A stretch of 45,299 nt of DNA from Methanobrevibacter sp. (GCF_017410345.1 NZ_JAFQQZ010000051.1:1-45299); one strand, 5' to 3'; positions 24,832 to 33,859 are shown, numbered from the stretch's first letter. Notes: generated by a model not told the origin, from the sequence alone. Numbers and translations: made by a program.

Positions 24832-27042
24832 ATGGCTGATATGGAACTTAAAATCAAAGTTGCAGAAATATTATCTCAAAAGGATGTAGGTAAGAATATA
24901 GCTAAACTGGATATGGAATCCATGTTTAAATTAGGCCTTAAGGATGGAGACTTGATTGAGATTATCGGATCTAAAAATACTGCAGCTGTCGCAGTCGCTT
25001 CTCAATCTGACATGGAAACAATCATTAGGATAGACGGTACCACCCGTAAGAATTCCGGTGCCTCAATAGGTGAGGAAGTAACCATCAAAAGGGCAGAGGC
25101 AAAGGAAGCCAAAAAGATTGTTCTCGCTCCTATTGATGCAAGGATTAGAATCAGCGGAGACTTGAACAGCGCATTCAGAAACCAGGTAATGGTTAAAGGA
25201 GACTTGGTGAATACAAGGGTCAAGGCTCCACAAAGAAGATCTGTAGGCAGCGGATTCTTTGATGACATATTTGATGACATCATGAATGTTCCAGGCATTG
25301 GAGCAATGAGCCAAATCAAGTTGGCGGTAATCAGCACCAATCCTGGTGGAGTGGTAAAGGTCGGTGCGAACACCAAGGTTGAAATCACTGACGAGCCTGT
25401 GGATGTTTCAAAATTGGAAGGTGTATCCAACCTTGTAGATATAAGTTACGATGATATCGGAGGTTTGAAAGAGGAAGTCAAAAAGGTCAGGGAAATGATT
25501 GAGATTCCTCTTAAGAAGCCGGAATTATTTGATAAGTTAGGAATTGCTCCTCCAAAAGGGGTATTGATGCACGGTCCTCCAGGTACCGGTAAGACATTGC
25601 TTGCAAAGGCGGTAGCAAACGAAAGTGACGCTCACTTCATTGTAATCAACGGCCCTGAGATCATGAGCAAATATGTTGGCGGATCTGAGGAAAACCTTAG
25701 GGAATTCTTCGAGGAAGCTGAAGAGAATGCTCCATCAATCATCTTCATTGATGAGTTGGATGCAATTGCACCTAAACGTGAAGAAACTCAAGGTGAAGTG
25801 GAAAGAAGAACCGTTGCACAGCTATTGACCTTGATGGATGGACTTAATTCAAGAGGTCAAGTGGTTGTAATCGGTGCAACAAACAGGCCTGATTCCCTTG
25901 ATGGTGCACTTAGAAGACCTGGTAGGTTTGACCGTGAAATTGAAATCGGTGTCCCTGATAAGGTCGAACGTAAGGAAATCATGGAAATCCACACAAGAGG
26001 AATGCCTCTTGCAGAGGATGTGGACTTGGATGATTTGGCAGATACAACCCATGGATTCGTAGGTGCTGATCTTGAGGCATTGGCTAAGGAAGCTGCTATG
26101 AGGGTTGTAAGAAGGATCATACCTGATTTAGGTGCCGATGATGAGATTCCTCCTGAAGTCTTGGAAAAACTTGTGGTAACCAAGGATGACTTTAAGAATG
26201 CACTTAGGGAAATTCAACCTTCAGCATTAAGAGAAGTTCTCGTGCAAGTGCCAAATGTGACTTGGGATGATGTCGGTGGATTGGATGATGCAAAACAGGA
26301 ATTGAAGGAAGCTGTTGAATGGCCTCTCAAATACCCAGACAAATTCAAGGAATTTGGTGTAAGGCCACCTAAAGGTACATTGCTGTATGGTATTCCAGGT
26401 ACCGGTAAGACCATGCTTGCAAAGGCTGTGGCAAACGAAAGTGAAGCCAACTTCATCGCAATCAAAGGACCTGAACTCTTGTCCAAATGGGTCGGTGAGT
26501 CTGAAAAAGGTGTAAGGGAAGTCTTTAGAAAAGCAAGACAGACCGCTCCTACCGTCATATTCTTTGATGAAATCGATTCAATCGCAAGTTCAAGAGGTGC
26601 GGAATCCGGGGATTCTGGAGTAACCAAACGTGTCGTAAATCAATTGCTTACTGAAATCGACGGTCTTGAAGAATTAGAGGATGTTGCAATCATTGCGGCA
26701 ACCAACAGACCGGATATCATCGATCCAGGTCTCATGAGACCAGGAAGATTCGACAGACACATTAAGGTTGATGCTCCTAACGAAGAGGCAAGACTTGCCA
26801 TATTCAAGGTACACACCAAAGACATGCCTCTTGCAAAAGATGTCAAGCTTAAGAAATTGGCTAAAAACACAGAAGGATATGTCGGGGCAGACATTGAAGC
26901 TGTATGTCGTGAAGCTGCAATGCTCGCCTTAAGAGACAACATAGAAGCAAGTGAAGTCGAAGCAAAATACTTCGATGAAGCTATGGAAAAAGTGAAGCCA
27001 AAAACCATAAGTGATGTGGAAGAATTGATCCAATACTACTAA
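24832..27042 (+). CDS. CDC48/p97-type AAA+ ATPase
   Basis: The 736-residue archaeal CDC48/VAT: a double-psi-barrel N-domain (residues 1 to about 190), then two AAA+ modules. D1 has Walker A GPPGTGKT (about 248-255), Walker [10 protein letters not shown] and [10 protein letters not shown]2 has GIPGTGKT (about 520-527; Ile replaces the usual Pro), FFDEIDSI and MRPGRFDRH. It unfolds proteins, partly for the proteasome. The C terminus LIQYY puts Tyr at the penultimate position as in HbYX proteasome-docking tails, but Gln sits where a hydrophobic residue is expected. ATG 24832 follows GGAGATGA at good spacing; ATG 24823 abuts the ribosome site and is unlikely. Confidence 0.95.
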   Translation: MADMELKIKVAEILSQKDVGKNIAKLDMESMFKLGLKDGDLIEIIGSKNTAAVAVASQSDMETIIRIDGTTRKNSGASIGEEVTIKRAEAKEAKKIVLAPIDARIRISGDLNSAFRNQVMVKGDLVNTRVKAPQRRSVGSGFFDDIFDDIMNVPGIGAMSQIKLAVISTNPGGVVKVGANTKVEITDEPVDVSKLEGVSNLVDISYDDIGGLKEEVKKVREMIEIPLKKPELFDKLGIAPPKGVLMHGPPGTGKTLLAKAVANESDAHFIVINGPEIMSKYVGGSEENLREFFEEAEENAPSIIFIDELDAIAPKREETQGEVERRTVAQLLTLMDGLNSRGQVVVIGATNRPDSLDGALRRPGRFDREIEIGVPDKVERKEIMEIHTRGMPLAEDVDLDDLADTTHGFVGADLEALAKEAAMRVVRRIIPDLGADDEIPPEVLEKLVVTKDDFKNALREIQPSALREVLVQVPNVTWDDVGGLDDAKQELKEAVEWPLKYPDKFKEFGVRPPKGTLLYGIPGTGKTMLAKAVANESEANFIAIKGPELLSKWVGESEKGVREVFRKARQTAPTVIFFDEIDSIASSRGAESGDSGVTKRVVNQLLTEIDGLEELEDVAIIAATNRPDIIDPGLMRPGRFDRHIKVDAPNEEARLAIFKVHTKDMPLAKDVKLKKLAKNTEGYVGADIEAVCREAAMLALRDNIEASEVEAKYFDEAMEKVKPKTISDVEELIQYY

Positions 27043-27199
27043 TTGGGTCAATTCCCATCACTTTTTCCTCCTATATTAATCATTTTTGCTATTAAATTCA
27101 TATTGAACACAAATCAAAAACACACTATAAAATCAAAGTACATTTAATATATCATATATTAAAACCTAAAAAAAACACTAAAAACACCTAATATATTGT

Positions 27200-27249
27200 A
27201 TGAATTAAAGAATAGATATCTCTGCCTTTTTTATCTATCTTTAATTCAT
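27200..27249 (+). other. 18-bp hairpin between cdc48 and methanogenesis marker 8
   Basis: ATGAATTAAAG-A-ATAGATA (27200-27218) pairs with TATCTATCTTTAATTCAT (27232-27249), giving 18 bp with one bulged A. The loop is pyrimidine-rich (CTCTGCCTTTTT), and more T-rich sequence follows. It lies 158 nt past the cdc48 stop. It could be a distal terminator, a small RNA, or a leader element of the next gene. The rest of the 372-nt gap is AT-rich without a gene. Confidence 0.45.
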
Positions 27250-27414
27250 TCACCTCTTTTTTATTATTCTTTTTACTCGATTATTTTTCATTCTTTTTTT
27301 AAAATTTTATTCAAATCTTTATTTTTTAAAAATCTATTTATTTAAGAACAGATAAAATGATTATTAAGTTTAAAAATTTAACAATTGTTAATAGATTTTA
27401 TCGTTGGGATTATT

Positions 27415-28248
27415 ATGGATAAGCATGTGATAGAAGCTTTAGGAAGGGCTAAGATAACAATTAAGGATGGAAAGGTTGTAGATGTGGGAGAACCTATGAT
27501 TGAATACTGCCCATTATTTCATAAGCATAGGGGAATTGAAAAATTAACAGAAGATAAAATAGAGGAAAATATTCAATTTAGAATAGATGATTTCGGAATG
27601 TGCAAGGCCAATCGCCAATTAAGATTGAAGGACTTCTTATCATTTGGAATCTCTGAAATATTGTCTACATTACTTGCTGATGATATAATCGATTGTGCTG
27701 TAATGGTTTGTGAAGGCTGTGGAACAGTCATTGTCACAGAAAGCGAACTTGCTCAGGGAGTCGGCGGAAGGGTTTCAGGGCTTGTAGAAACCAGTCCAAT
27801 TCCAGAGCTCATTGAAGAATTCTCACCAAATCACATTTTTGATGATGAGAATGCAACAATTGATCAGGTGGAAGGATTCAAGTTAGCTATTGAAAATGGC
27901 TATAAGAACATTGCAGTGACAATTGCGTTTCCAGAAGATGGAATCATCATTAGGGAATTGGAAAAGGAATATCCTGATGTAAACGCTTACTTGTTTGCAG
28001 TTCATACAACCGGACTTTCCAGAGAAGAGTCAGAGCTTATATTCGATGTAAGTGATGTGGTGACTGCATGTGCCAATAAACATCTTAGAGACATTGCAGA
28101 TGAAGAGAATATATTCTCTGTAGGCACTTCCATTCCAATTTATGCAGGAAGTGAAAAGGGAGAAGAATTCATTAAATTAAGATTGGATAAGATTGGAGGA
28201 CCTAAAAAGAAAACAGGAAATTCCAAGCATCCTTATCCTTTAATTTAA
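27415..28248 (+). CDS. Methanogenesis marker protein 8 (DUF2099)
   Basis: The 277-residue protein starts MDKHVIEALGRAKITIKDGKVVDVGEPMIEYCPLFHKHRGI and matches methanogenesis marker 8, found in nearly all methanogens. Conserved Cys residues (EYCPLF, FGMCKANRQ, VCEGCGT, TACANKH) suggest metal or cluster binding. Its exact job is not established; marker proteins often serve assembly or modification of methyl-CoM reductase. ATG 27415 gives the family's usual start; the longer frame from 27385 is not supported. Confidence 0.85.
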   Translation: MDKHVIEALGRAKITIKDGKVVDVGEPMIEYCPLFHKHRGIEKLTEDKIEENIQFRIDDFGMCKANRQLRLKDFLSFGISEILSTLLADDIIDCAVMVCEGCGTVIVTESELAQGVGGRVSGLVETSPIPELIEEFSPNHIFDDENATIDQVEGFKLAIENGYKNIAVTIAFPEDGIIIRELEKEYPDVNAYLFAVHTTGLSREESELIFDVSDVVTACANKHLRDIADEENIFSVGTSIPIYAGSEKGEEFIKLRLDKIGGPKKKTGNSKHPYPLI

Positions 28249-28300
28249 TTTATTCTATTCATTATTTTAAACAATTAATTATTTTAATTTTCTATAATTT

Positions 28301-28329
28301 TAACTAATTATTATATAAATATTAGTTAA
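28301..28329 (+). promoter_or_regulatory. Inverted repeat around a TATA box upstream of queC
   Basis: TTAACTAAT (28300-28308) and ATTAGTTAA (28321-28329) are perfect 9-nt arms flanking TATTATATAAAT, itself TATA-like. A second TATA candidate, GTTTATATAAT, follows at 28330. A repressor bound here would block transcription of queCDE. No ribosome sequence or gene lies in this 247-nt gap. Confidence 0.35.
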
Positions 28330-28495
28330 GTTTATATAATTTTTAAAACATATTTCTTTTAATAAGACTTAATATTAACTTTTTTTAAGTATTTTCTTTT
28401 TAATTTTTTTTAAAATTATTTATTTTTATTAATTTTTCTATAAAAATTAAGCAATTTATCAACTTATCAATTCACTTGGATTATGGAGCAATTAT

Positions 28496-29137
28496 ATGGA
28501 TTCAAAAAAAGAAGTAGTTCTCATATTATCTGGAGGATTGGACTCCTCCACATTATTATACAAATTATTGGATGAAGGAAAAGATGTAACTGCACTCAGT
28601 TTCAATTATGGTCAAAAGGCAAGCATTGAAATTGAAAGAGCAGCAGAAATCTGTAAAATGAATGGTGTGCCTCATTTTGTATTCGATATAGCGAATATTG
28701 TTGATTTGCTCAGTAGCAGTTTAACCGATAAGGATAATGACAATGTGGAAGAGCCAAGAAATACAGTCGTTCCAAGCAGAAATACAATATTGCTTGAACT
28801 TGCAACTGCCTTTGCAATCAGCAATGACAAGGAGGAAGTCTATTATGGTGCAATCAAGGCAGATGTCGGAGATTATCCGGACACCACTCCAGAGTTCCTG
28901 CATCAAATAAACGAGCTAAATAAGGTAAATAATTATGAATACATTCCAGTACGTGCTCCATTCATTGATACAGACAAGAAGGATGTTGTCAAGCTTGCAT
29001 TGAAATTGGGAGTGCCAATAGAAAAGACATGGAGCTGTTATGTGAACAATGATGGAACTCCATGTGGCGAATGCTTCAGCTGCAAGTCAAGAATAAAGGC
29101 CATTGAAGAGGCTAAAAAGGAATTGGGAATGGATTGA
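28496..29137 (+). CDS. queC: 7-cyano-7-deazaguanine synthase QueC
   Basis: The 213-residue PP-loop ATPase has SGGLDSS at residues 12-18, SFNYGQKA, VPSRNTILL and YYGAIKADVGDYPDTTPEF, and a C-terminal zinc site (SCYVNNDGTPCGECFSCKSR). It converts 7-carboxy-7-deazaguanine to preQ0 with ATP and ammonia. In archaea preQ0 goes to archaeosine at tRNA position 15. It starts a queC-queD-queE set. Confidence 0.95.
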   Translation: MDSKKEVVLILSGGLDSSTLLYKLLDEGKDVTALSFNYGQKASIEIERAAEICKMNGVPHFVFDIANIVDLLSSSLTDKDNDNVEEPRNTVVPSRNTILLELATAFAISNDKEEVYYGAIKADVGDYPDTTPEFLHQINELNKVNNYEYIPVRAPFIDTDKKDVVKLALKLGVPIEKTWSCYVNNDGTPCGECFSCKSRIKAIEEAKKELGMD

Positions 29138-29194
29138 TTAATGAAATTAAACTGATTAAAACTGATTGAATTATTGTAATTATGGAGGAATATT

Positions 29195-29554
29195 ATGTTA
29201 ACATTAGTATCAGAACATAGGATTTATGGATGTCACAAATTAAAGAATCAAGGGGGAAAATGCACTCAGTGGCATGGACACCAATATAAGGTCATCTTAA
29301 CCCTTAAGGCACCTTATAAGGATTTGGATTACAGAAACATGATCATGGACACCTATGACATTGAAGCGATCTTCAATGAATTCATTGGTGTGGACCATTT
29401 GAACTTGAATGAATTCATGGATTCAGAAGACCCTACCATGGAAGAGATGAGCAAGTTCTTCTATGATGGATTGAAACCTAAAATCGAATGCTTGACAAGT
29501 GTGGGAGTTTATGAGACTCCTGAAACCGGTGTAACTTACGAACCTATGGAATAA
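29195..29554 (+). CDS. queD: 6-carboxy-tetrahydropterin synthase QueD
   Basis: The 119-residue protein belongs to the 6-pyruvoyl-tetrahydropterin synthase family. Zinc ligands His14, His27 and His29 and the catalytic Cys23 (CTQWHGH) are present, with the Asp-His (GVDHLNLNE) and Glu (PETGVTYEP) residues towards the end. It makes 6-carboxy-5,6,7,8-tetrahydropterin from dihydroneopterin triphosphate, the step before QueE. GGAGGAAT precedes ATG. It lies 57 nt after queC and 62 nt before queE. Confidence 0.92.
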   Translation: MLTLVSEHRIYGCHKLKNQGGKCTQWHGHQYKVILTLKAPYKDLDYRNMIMDTYDIEAIFNEFIGVDHLNLNEFMDSEDPTMEEMSKFFYDGLKPKIECLTSVGVYETPETGVTYEPME

Positions 29555-29616
29555 GTTCATTTGAATAGAATATAATAAATTTAAAATAGTTTGAACAAAA
29601 GAAGGATTTAAAGTAG

Positions 29617-30225
29617 GTGATTGAAATTAAAGTCAGTGAAATATTCACATCATTTCAAGGGGAAGGACCATATGTAGGAACTCCTGCAACCTTTTTAAGA
29701 TTGTATGGCTGCAATCTTGACTGTGAGTGGTGTGATACGGATATTTCCACTTATGAAATATTGTCTGTAGATGATGTTGCAGAAATCCTGATTACCCAGA
29801 TGGAATTCAACAATATCAAGACATTGATCATAACCGGAGGAGAGCCTACTTTGCAGATGGAAGAGCTAAAGCGTTTGATAAAGGAAATTCCAGATGACAT
29901 TAAGATTCAAATTGAAACAAACGGTTCCATCTTTGAATACATTCCTGAAATAGAATATGTGATCAGTCCGAAGGAAGATAAGGAAAGGGTCTTCAAGAAT
30001 TATTATAATTATGAAAACACTTTCTTTAAGTTTGTAATCACTTCTCAAGAGGATTTGGATGAGGTGATTGCACTTAAGGAAAAATATGATTATGAAAAAC
30101 CAATCTGGCTGCAGGGTGAATTCAGCAAGGATGCTGAAATGGCCGATTTGATTAGGGAGAATTTCCCTCGTTTAAAAAATATTAAATTATCTGTTCAAAC
30201 TCATAAGTATTTAAATCAAAGATGA
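29617..30225 (+). CDS. queE: 7-carboxy-7-deazaguanine synthase QueE
   Basis: A small radical SAM enzyme (202 residues) that contracts the pterin ring to 7-carboxy-7-deazaguanine. It has SFQGEGPYVGTPATFLRL, then the cluster-binding CNLDCEWC (Cys32, Cys36, Cys39), TGGEPTLQ, and ETNGS. The CxxxCxxC spacing is standard. The likely start is GTG 29617; no in-frame ATG exists near it, and GAAGGA lies 10 nt upstream. Completes the preQ0 set; the GTP cyclohydrolase and archaeosine transglycosylase must be elsewhere. Confidence 0.92.
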   Translation: MIEIKVSEIFTSFQGEGPYVGTPATFLRLYGCNLDCEWCDTDISTYEILSVDDVAEILITQMEFNNIKTLIITGGEPTLQMEELKRLIKEIPDDIKIQIETNGSIFEYIPEIEYVISPKEDKERVFKNYYNYENTFFKFVITSQEDLDEVIALKEKYDYEKPIWLQGEFSKDAEMADLIRENFPRLKNIKLSVQTHKYLNQR

Positions 30226-30361
30226 TGCATGTTTATATGTTAATCTTTTTTTAATTAGTTTGATAATATACTTATATTATTAAAACAAATATATTAATAA
30301 AGATAGTTATCTGTTATTGAAATTAAAAATTAAATTGTATCTTAAAATTAAGTGTGGAATT

Positions 30362-30784
30362 ATGTATAAAAGAATCTTATTACCAACTGACGGATCCGAA
30401 TACTCTTTACGTGAAGTTGCGAGAGCTAAACACTTATTGGCTGACGATGGGGAAATCATCATTCTCTCAGTTGCCATAAAAATAAGAAAAACAGCTTTCC
30501 ATAGGACTAAAGATGTTAGGAAAATGAACAAGGAAGCTATGAAAGAAGCTGAAGATAATGTTAATGCCATGGCAGAATGCTTTGACGATAGCATTAATTT
30601 AAGAACCATGGTAAAGGTAGGTTTCCCTTCAGAAACAATCAATAAGGTTGCAGAAGAGGAAGACTGTGATTTGATCATCATTGCATCTTCAGGAGTAAGT
30701 GGAATTCATAAGTTTGTTATTGGAAGCGTTGCAGAAAACGTGCTTAAAGAATGTGAAAGGGATGTTTTATTAATTCATAATTAA
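30362..30784 (+). CDS. Universal stress protein (UspA family)
   Basis: A 140-residue UspA-fold protein: MYKRILLPTDGSEYSLREVARAKHL at the N terminus, DLIIIASSGVSG..., and the C-terminal FVIGSVAENVLKECERDVLLI. The Gly-rich GxxG...GS segment is the ATP-binding type. Such proteins bind ATP or AMP and take part in stress responses; no specific role can be given. ATG 30362 is preferred; the frame open from 30317 adds a Lys/Leu-rich, unlikely N terminus. It is transcribed away from queE with a 136-nt gap. Confidence 0.9.
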   Translation: MYKRILLPTDGSEYSLREVARAKHLLADDGEIIILSVAIKIRKTAFHRTKDVRKMNKEAMKEAEDNVNAMAECFDDSINLRTMVKVGFPSETINKVAEEEDCDLIIIASSGVSGIHKFVIGSVAENVLKECERDVLLIHN

Positions 30785-31186
30785 TCAATGCATCATTTCA
30801 TTTTTTTCTTTTTTTATTTATTTTTCAAAATTATTTTTTTATCACTATCCTATTTTTTCTTCAATTTTTTAGCTATTTTTTACTATCCTAAAAATCCTTA
30901 TTTTTCAAAATATTCCTCAATTTTTACTTTATTTTATTAAAAACAATTGTAAAATACTTATTTTTTATTTTTAATGGATATTAATTAGTTATATTCCTTT
31001 TTAAAGTCTATTGGATTTTTTATAAACCATAAATGAGCAAATATTTAAATATTAATTTAAGTATAAATCTATTTGTAGTTTATTTAAATGAAATTTAATT
31101 TGTCATTATTACAATTTCATTATTAGGGTTTGATGGTTTTAATAAAATAAAAAAACTAGCTTAGATAAAATTAAAGGAGTGATATT
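30785..31186 (+). promoter_or_regulatory. T-rich end of usp and leader of mtrA paralogue
   Basis: No gene in these 402 nt. 30790-30960 is T-rich terminator-like sequence. Near the next gene, AATGAAATT (31087-31095) and AATTTCATT (31113-31121) form a perfect 9-bp stem with a 17-nt loop about 65 nt before the ATG. A TATA-like AAGTATAAATC lies at about 31058, so the stem would be in the 5' leader. The gene's ribosome site GGAGTGAT is strong. Confidence 0.35.
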
Positions 31187-31759
31187 ATGGCAGATAAAAA
31201 ACCAACTGCGGATAATTGGCCTGTTGTAAGTGGAGACTATATTGTAGGGGACCCTGAAAGTCCTGTTGCTGTAACTACTTTGGCTTCTCACAATGAGGAC
31301 ATTCCAGCTGCTGCTGGAGCAGCTATTGCTGGACCTTGTAAGACTGAAAACTTAGGTATTGAAAAAGTTGTAGCAAACATCATTTCAAACCCAAACATCA
31401 GATTCCTGATCCTTTGTGGAGCTGAAGTGCAAGGTCACATTACTGGTCAAAGTATCCAAGCATTACACGAAAATGGTTGCGACCCTGAGAAAAAGAAAAT
31501 CACTGGTGCTACCGGTGCTATTCCTTTCGTAGAAAACATTCCAATGGAAGGAGTGGAAAGATTCCAACAACAAGTTGAACTTGTTGACATGATCGACAAC
31601 GAAGACGGTGGAGCAATCACAGCTAAAGTAAAGGAATGCATTGAAAAGGATCCTGGTGCTTTAGAGGAAGATGCTTTAGTCATCGACTTGGATGAGGAAA
31701 ATAGTGAAAGTGCAAAAGTGCTTGCATTTTCTAAAGATCTAATGGATGCAGAAGTGTAA
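31187..31759 (+). CDS. mtrA: Soluble MtrA paralogue (methyl-H4MPT:CoM methyltransferase subunit A-like)
   Basis: The 190-residue protein matches MtrA, the corrinoid-carrying subunit of the sodium-pumping N5-methyl-tetrahydromethanopterin:coenzyme M methyltransferase: [62 protein letters not shown], and [13 protein letters not shown]. The cobalt-ligating His region is kept. The usual C-terminal membrane anchor is missing: the sequence ends in an acidic soluble tail. No other mtr subunit gene is next to it. It is therefore a stand-alone soluble paralogue, which might serve a methyl-carrier, scavenging or alternative methyltransferase role. The leader has a strong ribosome site. Confidence 0.88.
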   Translation: MADKKPTADNWPVVSGDYIVGDPESPVAVTTLASHNEDIPAAAGAAIAGPCKTENLGIEKVVANIISNPNIRFLILCGAEVQGHITGQSIQALHENGCDPEKKKITGATGAIPFVENIPMEGVERFQQQVELVDMIDNEDGGAITAKVKECIEKDPGALEEDALVIDLDEENSESAKVLAFSKDLMDAEV

Positions 31760-31913
31760 TTTTATTATTTTTCTTGATTCTTTTTTTATTTTTTTATTTA
31801 GTTCTTAAGACTTTTTTCATTTTTTCTTTATTCTTTTTTTATTTAGTCTTAAAATTAGTTTTATAAAATGATTAAATATGGTGTTTTTAAAGGATATGCT
31901 ATTTTTTCATTGA

Positions 31914-32366
31914 TTATTCTTTTATGATATTGATGGATCTATCCGCAACTTCCTTAAGTTGGTTTTCCATTTTTTCTATTTGTTCTTCACTTAATCCTTC
32001 AAAGAGAATCTTATCATATTCATCAAATATAATTATGCACTCTTCAAATGTCTTTTCTCCCTTTTCAGTCAAATGAAGATTTCGACGGGCATTGCTTTCC
32101 TTATCAATGGTCTTATAAGCCAATTCCTTCTGTTCCAATTTCTTGAATGTCTTTGCAATGTTCGCTTCGGAAACCATTAAGTCATGTGCAATTTCCCTTT
32201 GGCTGATTCCATCCTTATAATAGATTTTTGATAGGAACATCGCTTCAGCAGGATTGATTTCCAAACCTTCGCTTCTTTCCTTAAAGAATTCTCCAAATCC
32301 CTTGGTAATGCCATACCATGAATTCAGATAACTGTTTTCCTGATTGAATACGGAATTTTTTCTCAT
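31914..32366 (-). CDS. MarR-family transcriptional regulator
   Basis: The 150-residue protein has the MarR winged helix: NPAEAMFLSKIYYKDGISQREIAHDLMVSEANIAKTFKKLEQKEL, followed by the wing DKESNARRNLHLTEKG. It is probably a ligand-responsive repressor. I take ATG 32366 because GTGAGGT lies directly upstream; the in-frame GTG at 32378 is that site. It is divergent from the cation efflux gene, with 161 nt between, and the 10-nt inverted repeat there is a candidate operator. Confidence 0.88.
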   Translation of the reverse strand: MRKNSVFNQENSYLNSWYGITKGFGEFFKERSEGLEINPAEAMFLSKIYYKDGISQREIAHDLMVSEANIAKTFKKLEQKELAYKTIDKESNARRNLHLTEKGEKTFEECIIIFDEYDKILFEGLSEEQIEKMENQLKEVADRSINIIKE

Positions 32367-32466
32367 AGCATACCTCACTTTACTCTGTTAAATATTATAC
32401 TTTTTAATATATATAAGCATATTGATGTTGAATAATGATATGAACTCAGTTAAGATTTCAATGGTA

Positions 32467-32493
32467 AATTATATTTAGTTAAAAAATATAATT
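32467..32493 (+). promoter_or_regulatory. Inverted repeat before the cation efflux gene, candidate MarR operator
   Basis: AATTATATTT (32467-32476) and AAATATAATT (32484-32493) are perfect 10-nt arms with a 7-nt spacer, about 35 nt before ATG 32528, overlapping the probable promoter. Spacing fits a dimeric winged-helix regulator, but AT-rich palindromes also arise by chance. Confidence 0.35.
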
Positions 32494-32527
32494 GTAATTA
32501 AGTATTTTTTATAATTGGGGTATTGCA

Positions 32528-33628
32528 ATGGATAGGGATAGGATTATAGTAAGGACAAGTGTCATCGGAATACTTGTGAATTTGATTCTTGTTGCATTTA
32601 AGGCAACTATTGGGATAATGGTAAACAGTATTGCAATCACATTGGATGCAGTAAATAATTTAACTGATGCATTATCATCCATCATTACAATTATTGGAAC
32701 AAAATTGGCAGGGAAAGCTCCAGATAAGGAGCATCCTTACGGTTATGGAAGGATTGAATATTTCTCATCTGTAATCATTTCAGTGATTGTTCTACTTGCA
32801 GGTATAACCGCTTTGGAGGAATCCGTTCCAAAGATATTCAATCCGGTTCTTGCAGATTACACTTTTGTTTCAATCTTCATAATTGCTGTCGCTGTGGTTG
32901 TCAAGTTCCTTTTGGGAAGATATGTGAAAGGAAAGGGTAAGGAAATAAATTCCCAATCATTGGTTGCTTCAGGAAGCGATGCATTGTTTGATGCAATCCT
33001 ATCATTGTCTACAGTGGTTGCAGCTATTGTGAGCCTAATCTGGCATATCAGTTTGGAAGGCATTTTGGGAACCATAATCGCATTTGTCATCATCAAGGCA
33101 GCCATTGAAATGCTCTCTGAAACTTTAAGCAGCATGATCGGTACCCGTGTTGACAGTGAAATAACAGATAAGCTTAAGGAAAGAATCAATCAATTCGATG
33201 AAGTGAAAGGTGCATATGACTTGACCTTGCATAATTACGGTCCAACACAATTGATGGGATCTGTACATATTGAAGTGAATGATGATTTGACTGCCCGTGA
33301 GATTCATAAATTGACCAGAAAGATCTTATATACTGTTTATGAAGAGTTTGGAATCATACTCACTGTTGGAATCTATGCATCAAATACTGACAATGAGGAG
33401 TATAAGGAAATTAGAAACAGCCTTAATGAGATTGTTGGAAAATATCCAGAAATCTTGCAAATGCATGGATTCTACGTGGATGATACCATCAATCTGGTCA
33501 CCTTTGATTTAATCGTTGATTTTGATGCAGACCGTAGTGATGTAAAAGAAAAGGTTTTAGAGGAAATTAGAAATAAATATCCGAATTATCATTTTGATGC
33601 AATCTTGGATGCTGACTATAGTGACTAA
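32528..33628 (+). CDS. Cation diffusion facilitator (CDF) family transporter
   Basis: The 366-residue protein has six membrane segments (residues 1-200) and a cytoplasmic ferredoxin-like domain. The metal-site motifs are DAVNNLTD in TM2 (Asn-x3-Asp) and SDALFD in TM5 (Asp-x3-Asp). In the CDF classification Asn/Asp and Asp/Asp sites are typical of manganese exporters, whereas zinc exporters have His-x3-Asp. Manganese or a mixed divalent efflux is thus the best guess. HPYGYGRIEYFSS is the family loop. A MarR regulator gene is divergent. Two hairpins follow the stop. Confidence 0.88.
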   Translation: MDRDRIIVRTSVIGILVNLILVAFKATIGIMVNSIAITLDAVNNLTDALSSIITIIGTKLAGKAPDKEHPYGYGRIEYFSSVIISVIVLLAGITALEESVPKIFNPVLADYTFVSIFIIAVAVVVKFLLGRYVKGKGKEINSQSLVASGSDALFDAILSLSTVVAAIVSLIWHISLEGILGTIIAFVIIKAAIEMLSETLSSMIGTRVDSEITDKLKERINQFDEVKGAYDLTLHNYGPTQLMGSVHIEVNDDLTAREIHKLTRKILYTVYEEFGIILTVGIYASNTDNEEYKEIRNSLNEIVGKYPEILQMHGFYVDDTINLVTFDLIVDFDADRSDVKEKVLEEIRNKYPNYHFDAILDADYSD

Positions 33629-33665
33629 CCAAACTTTTAGAAAAAGTTTGATCAAAATTTTTTAT
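33629..33665 (+). terminator. Hairpin terminator after the CDF gene
   Basis: CAAACTTTT (33630-33638), loop AGA, AAAAGTTTG (33642-33650), then ATCAAAATTTTTTAT. It begins one nt after the stop and is nearly identical to the element after mptE. Confidence 0.65.
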
Positions 33666-33685
33666 AAAGTTTAATGATAGTTGTA

Positions 33686-33720
33686 AATTATAGTGACTAA
33701 CTCACTATAATTATTTTTTT
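33686..33720 (+). terminator. Second intrinsic terminator downstream of the CDF gene
   Basis: AATTATAGTGA (33686-33696), loop CTAAC, TCACTATAATT (33702-33712) form a perfect 11-bp stem, then ATTTTTTTT. The arm repeats TATAGTGACTAAC from the last codons of the CDF gene (33616-33628). Confidence 0.65.
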
Positions 33721-33836
33721 AAGCATTAATTTAATTCGTAAACAATAAAACAATTTATTTTTAAATTATTTTAAAAAAGCAGTTTAATTTTGAATAAATA
33801 TTTTAGAAAAAGAGTTTTTATTAGAATAATAATTAT

Positions 33837-33859
33837 GGGGGAGTTTTAATAACTCTCCC
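33837..33859 (-). terminator. Hairpin after the SDR gene
   Basis: GGGGGAGTT (33837-33845) and AACTCTCCC (33851-33859) form a 9-bp stem with one G-T wobble and a 5-nt loop. It lies 27 nt past the SDR stop on the minus strand and is followed there by an AT-rich tract. Confidence 0.4.

Noticed and set aside
27025-27042. HbYX proteasome-docking tail of CDC48
   Set aside because: The end is QYY; penultimate Tyr is present, but Gln sits at the hydrophobic position, so I do not claim it.
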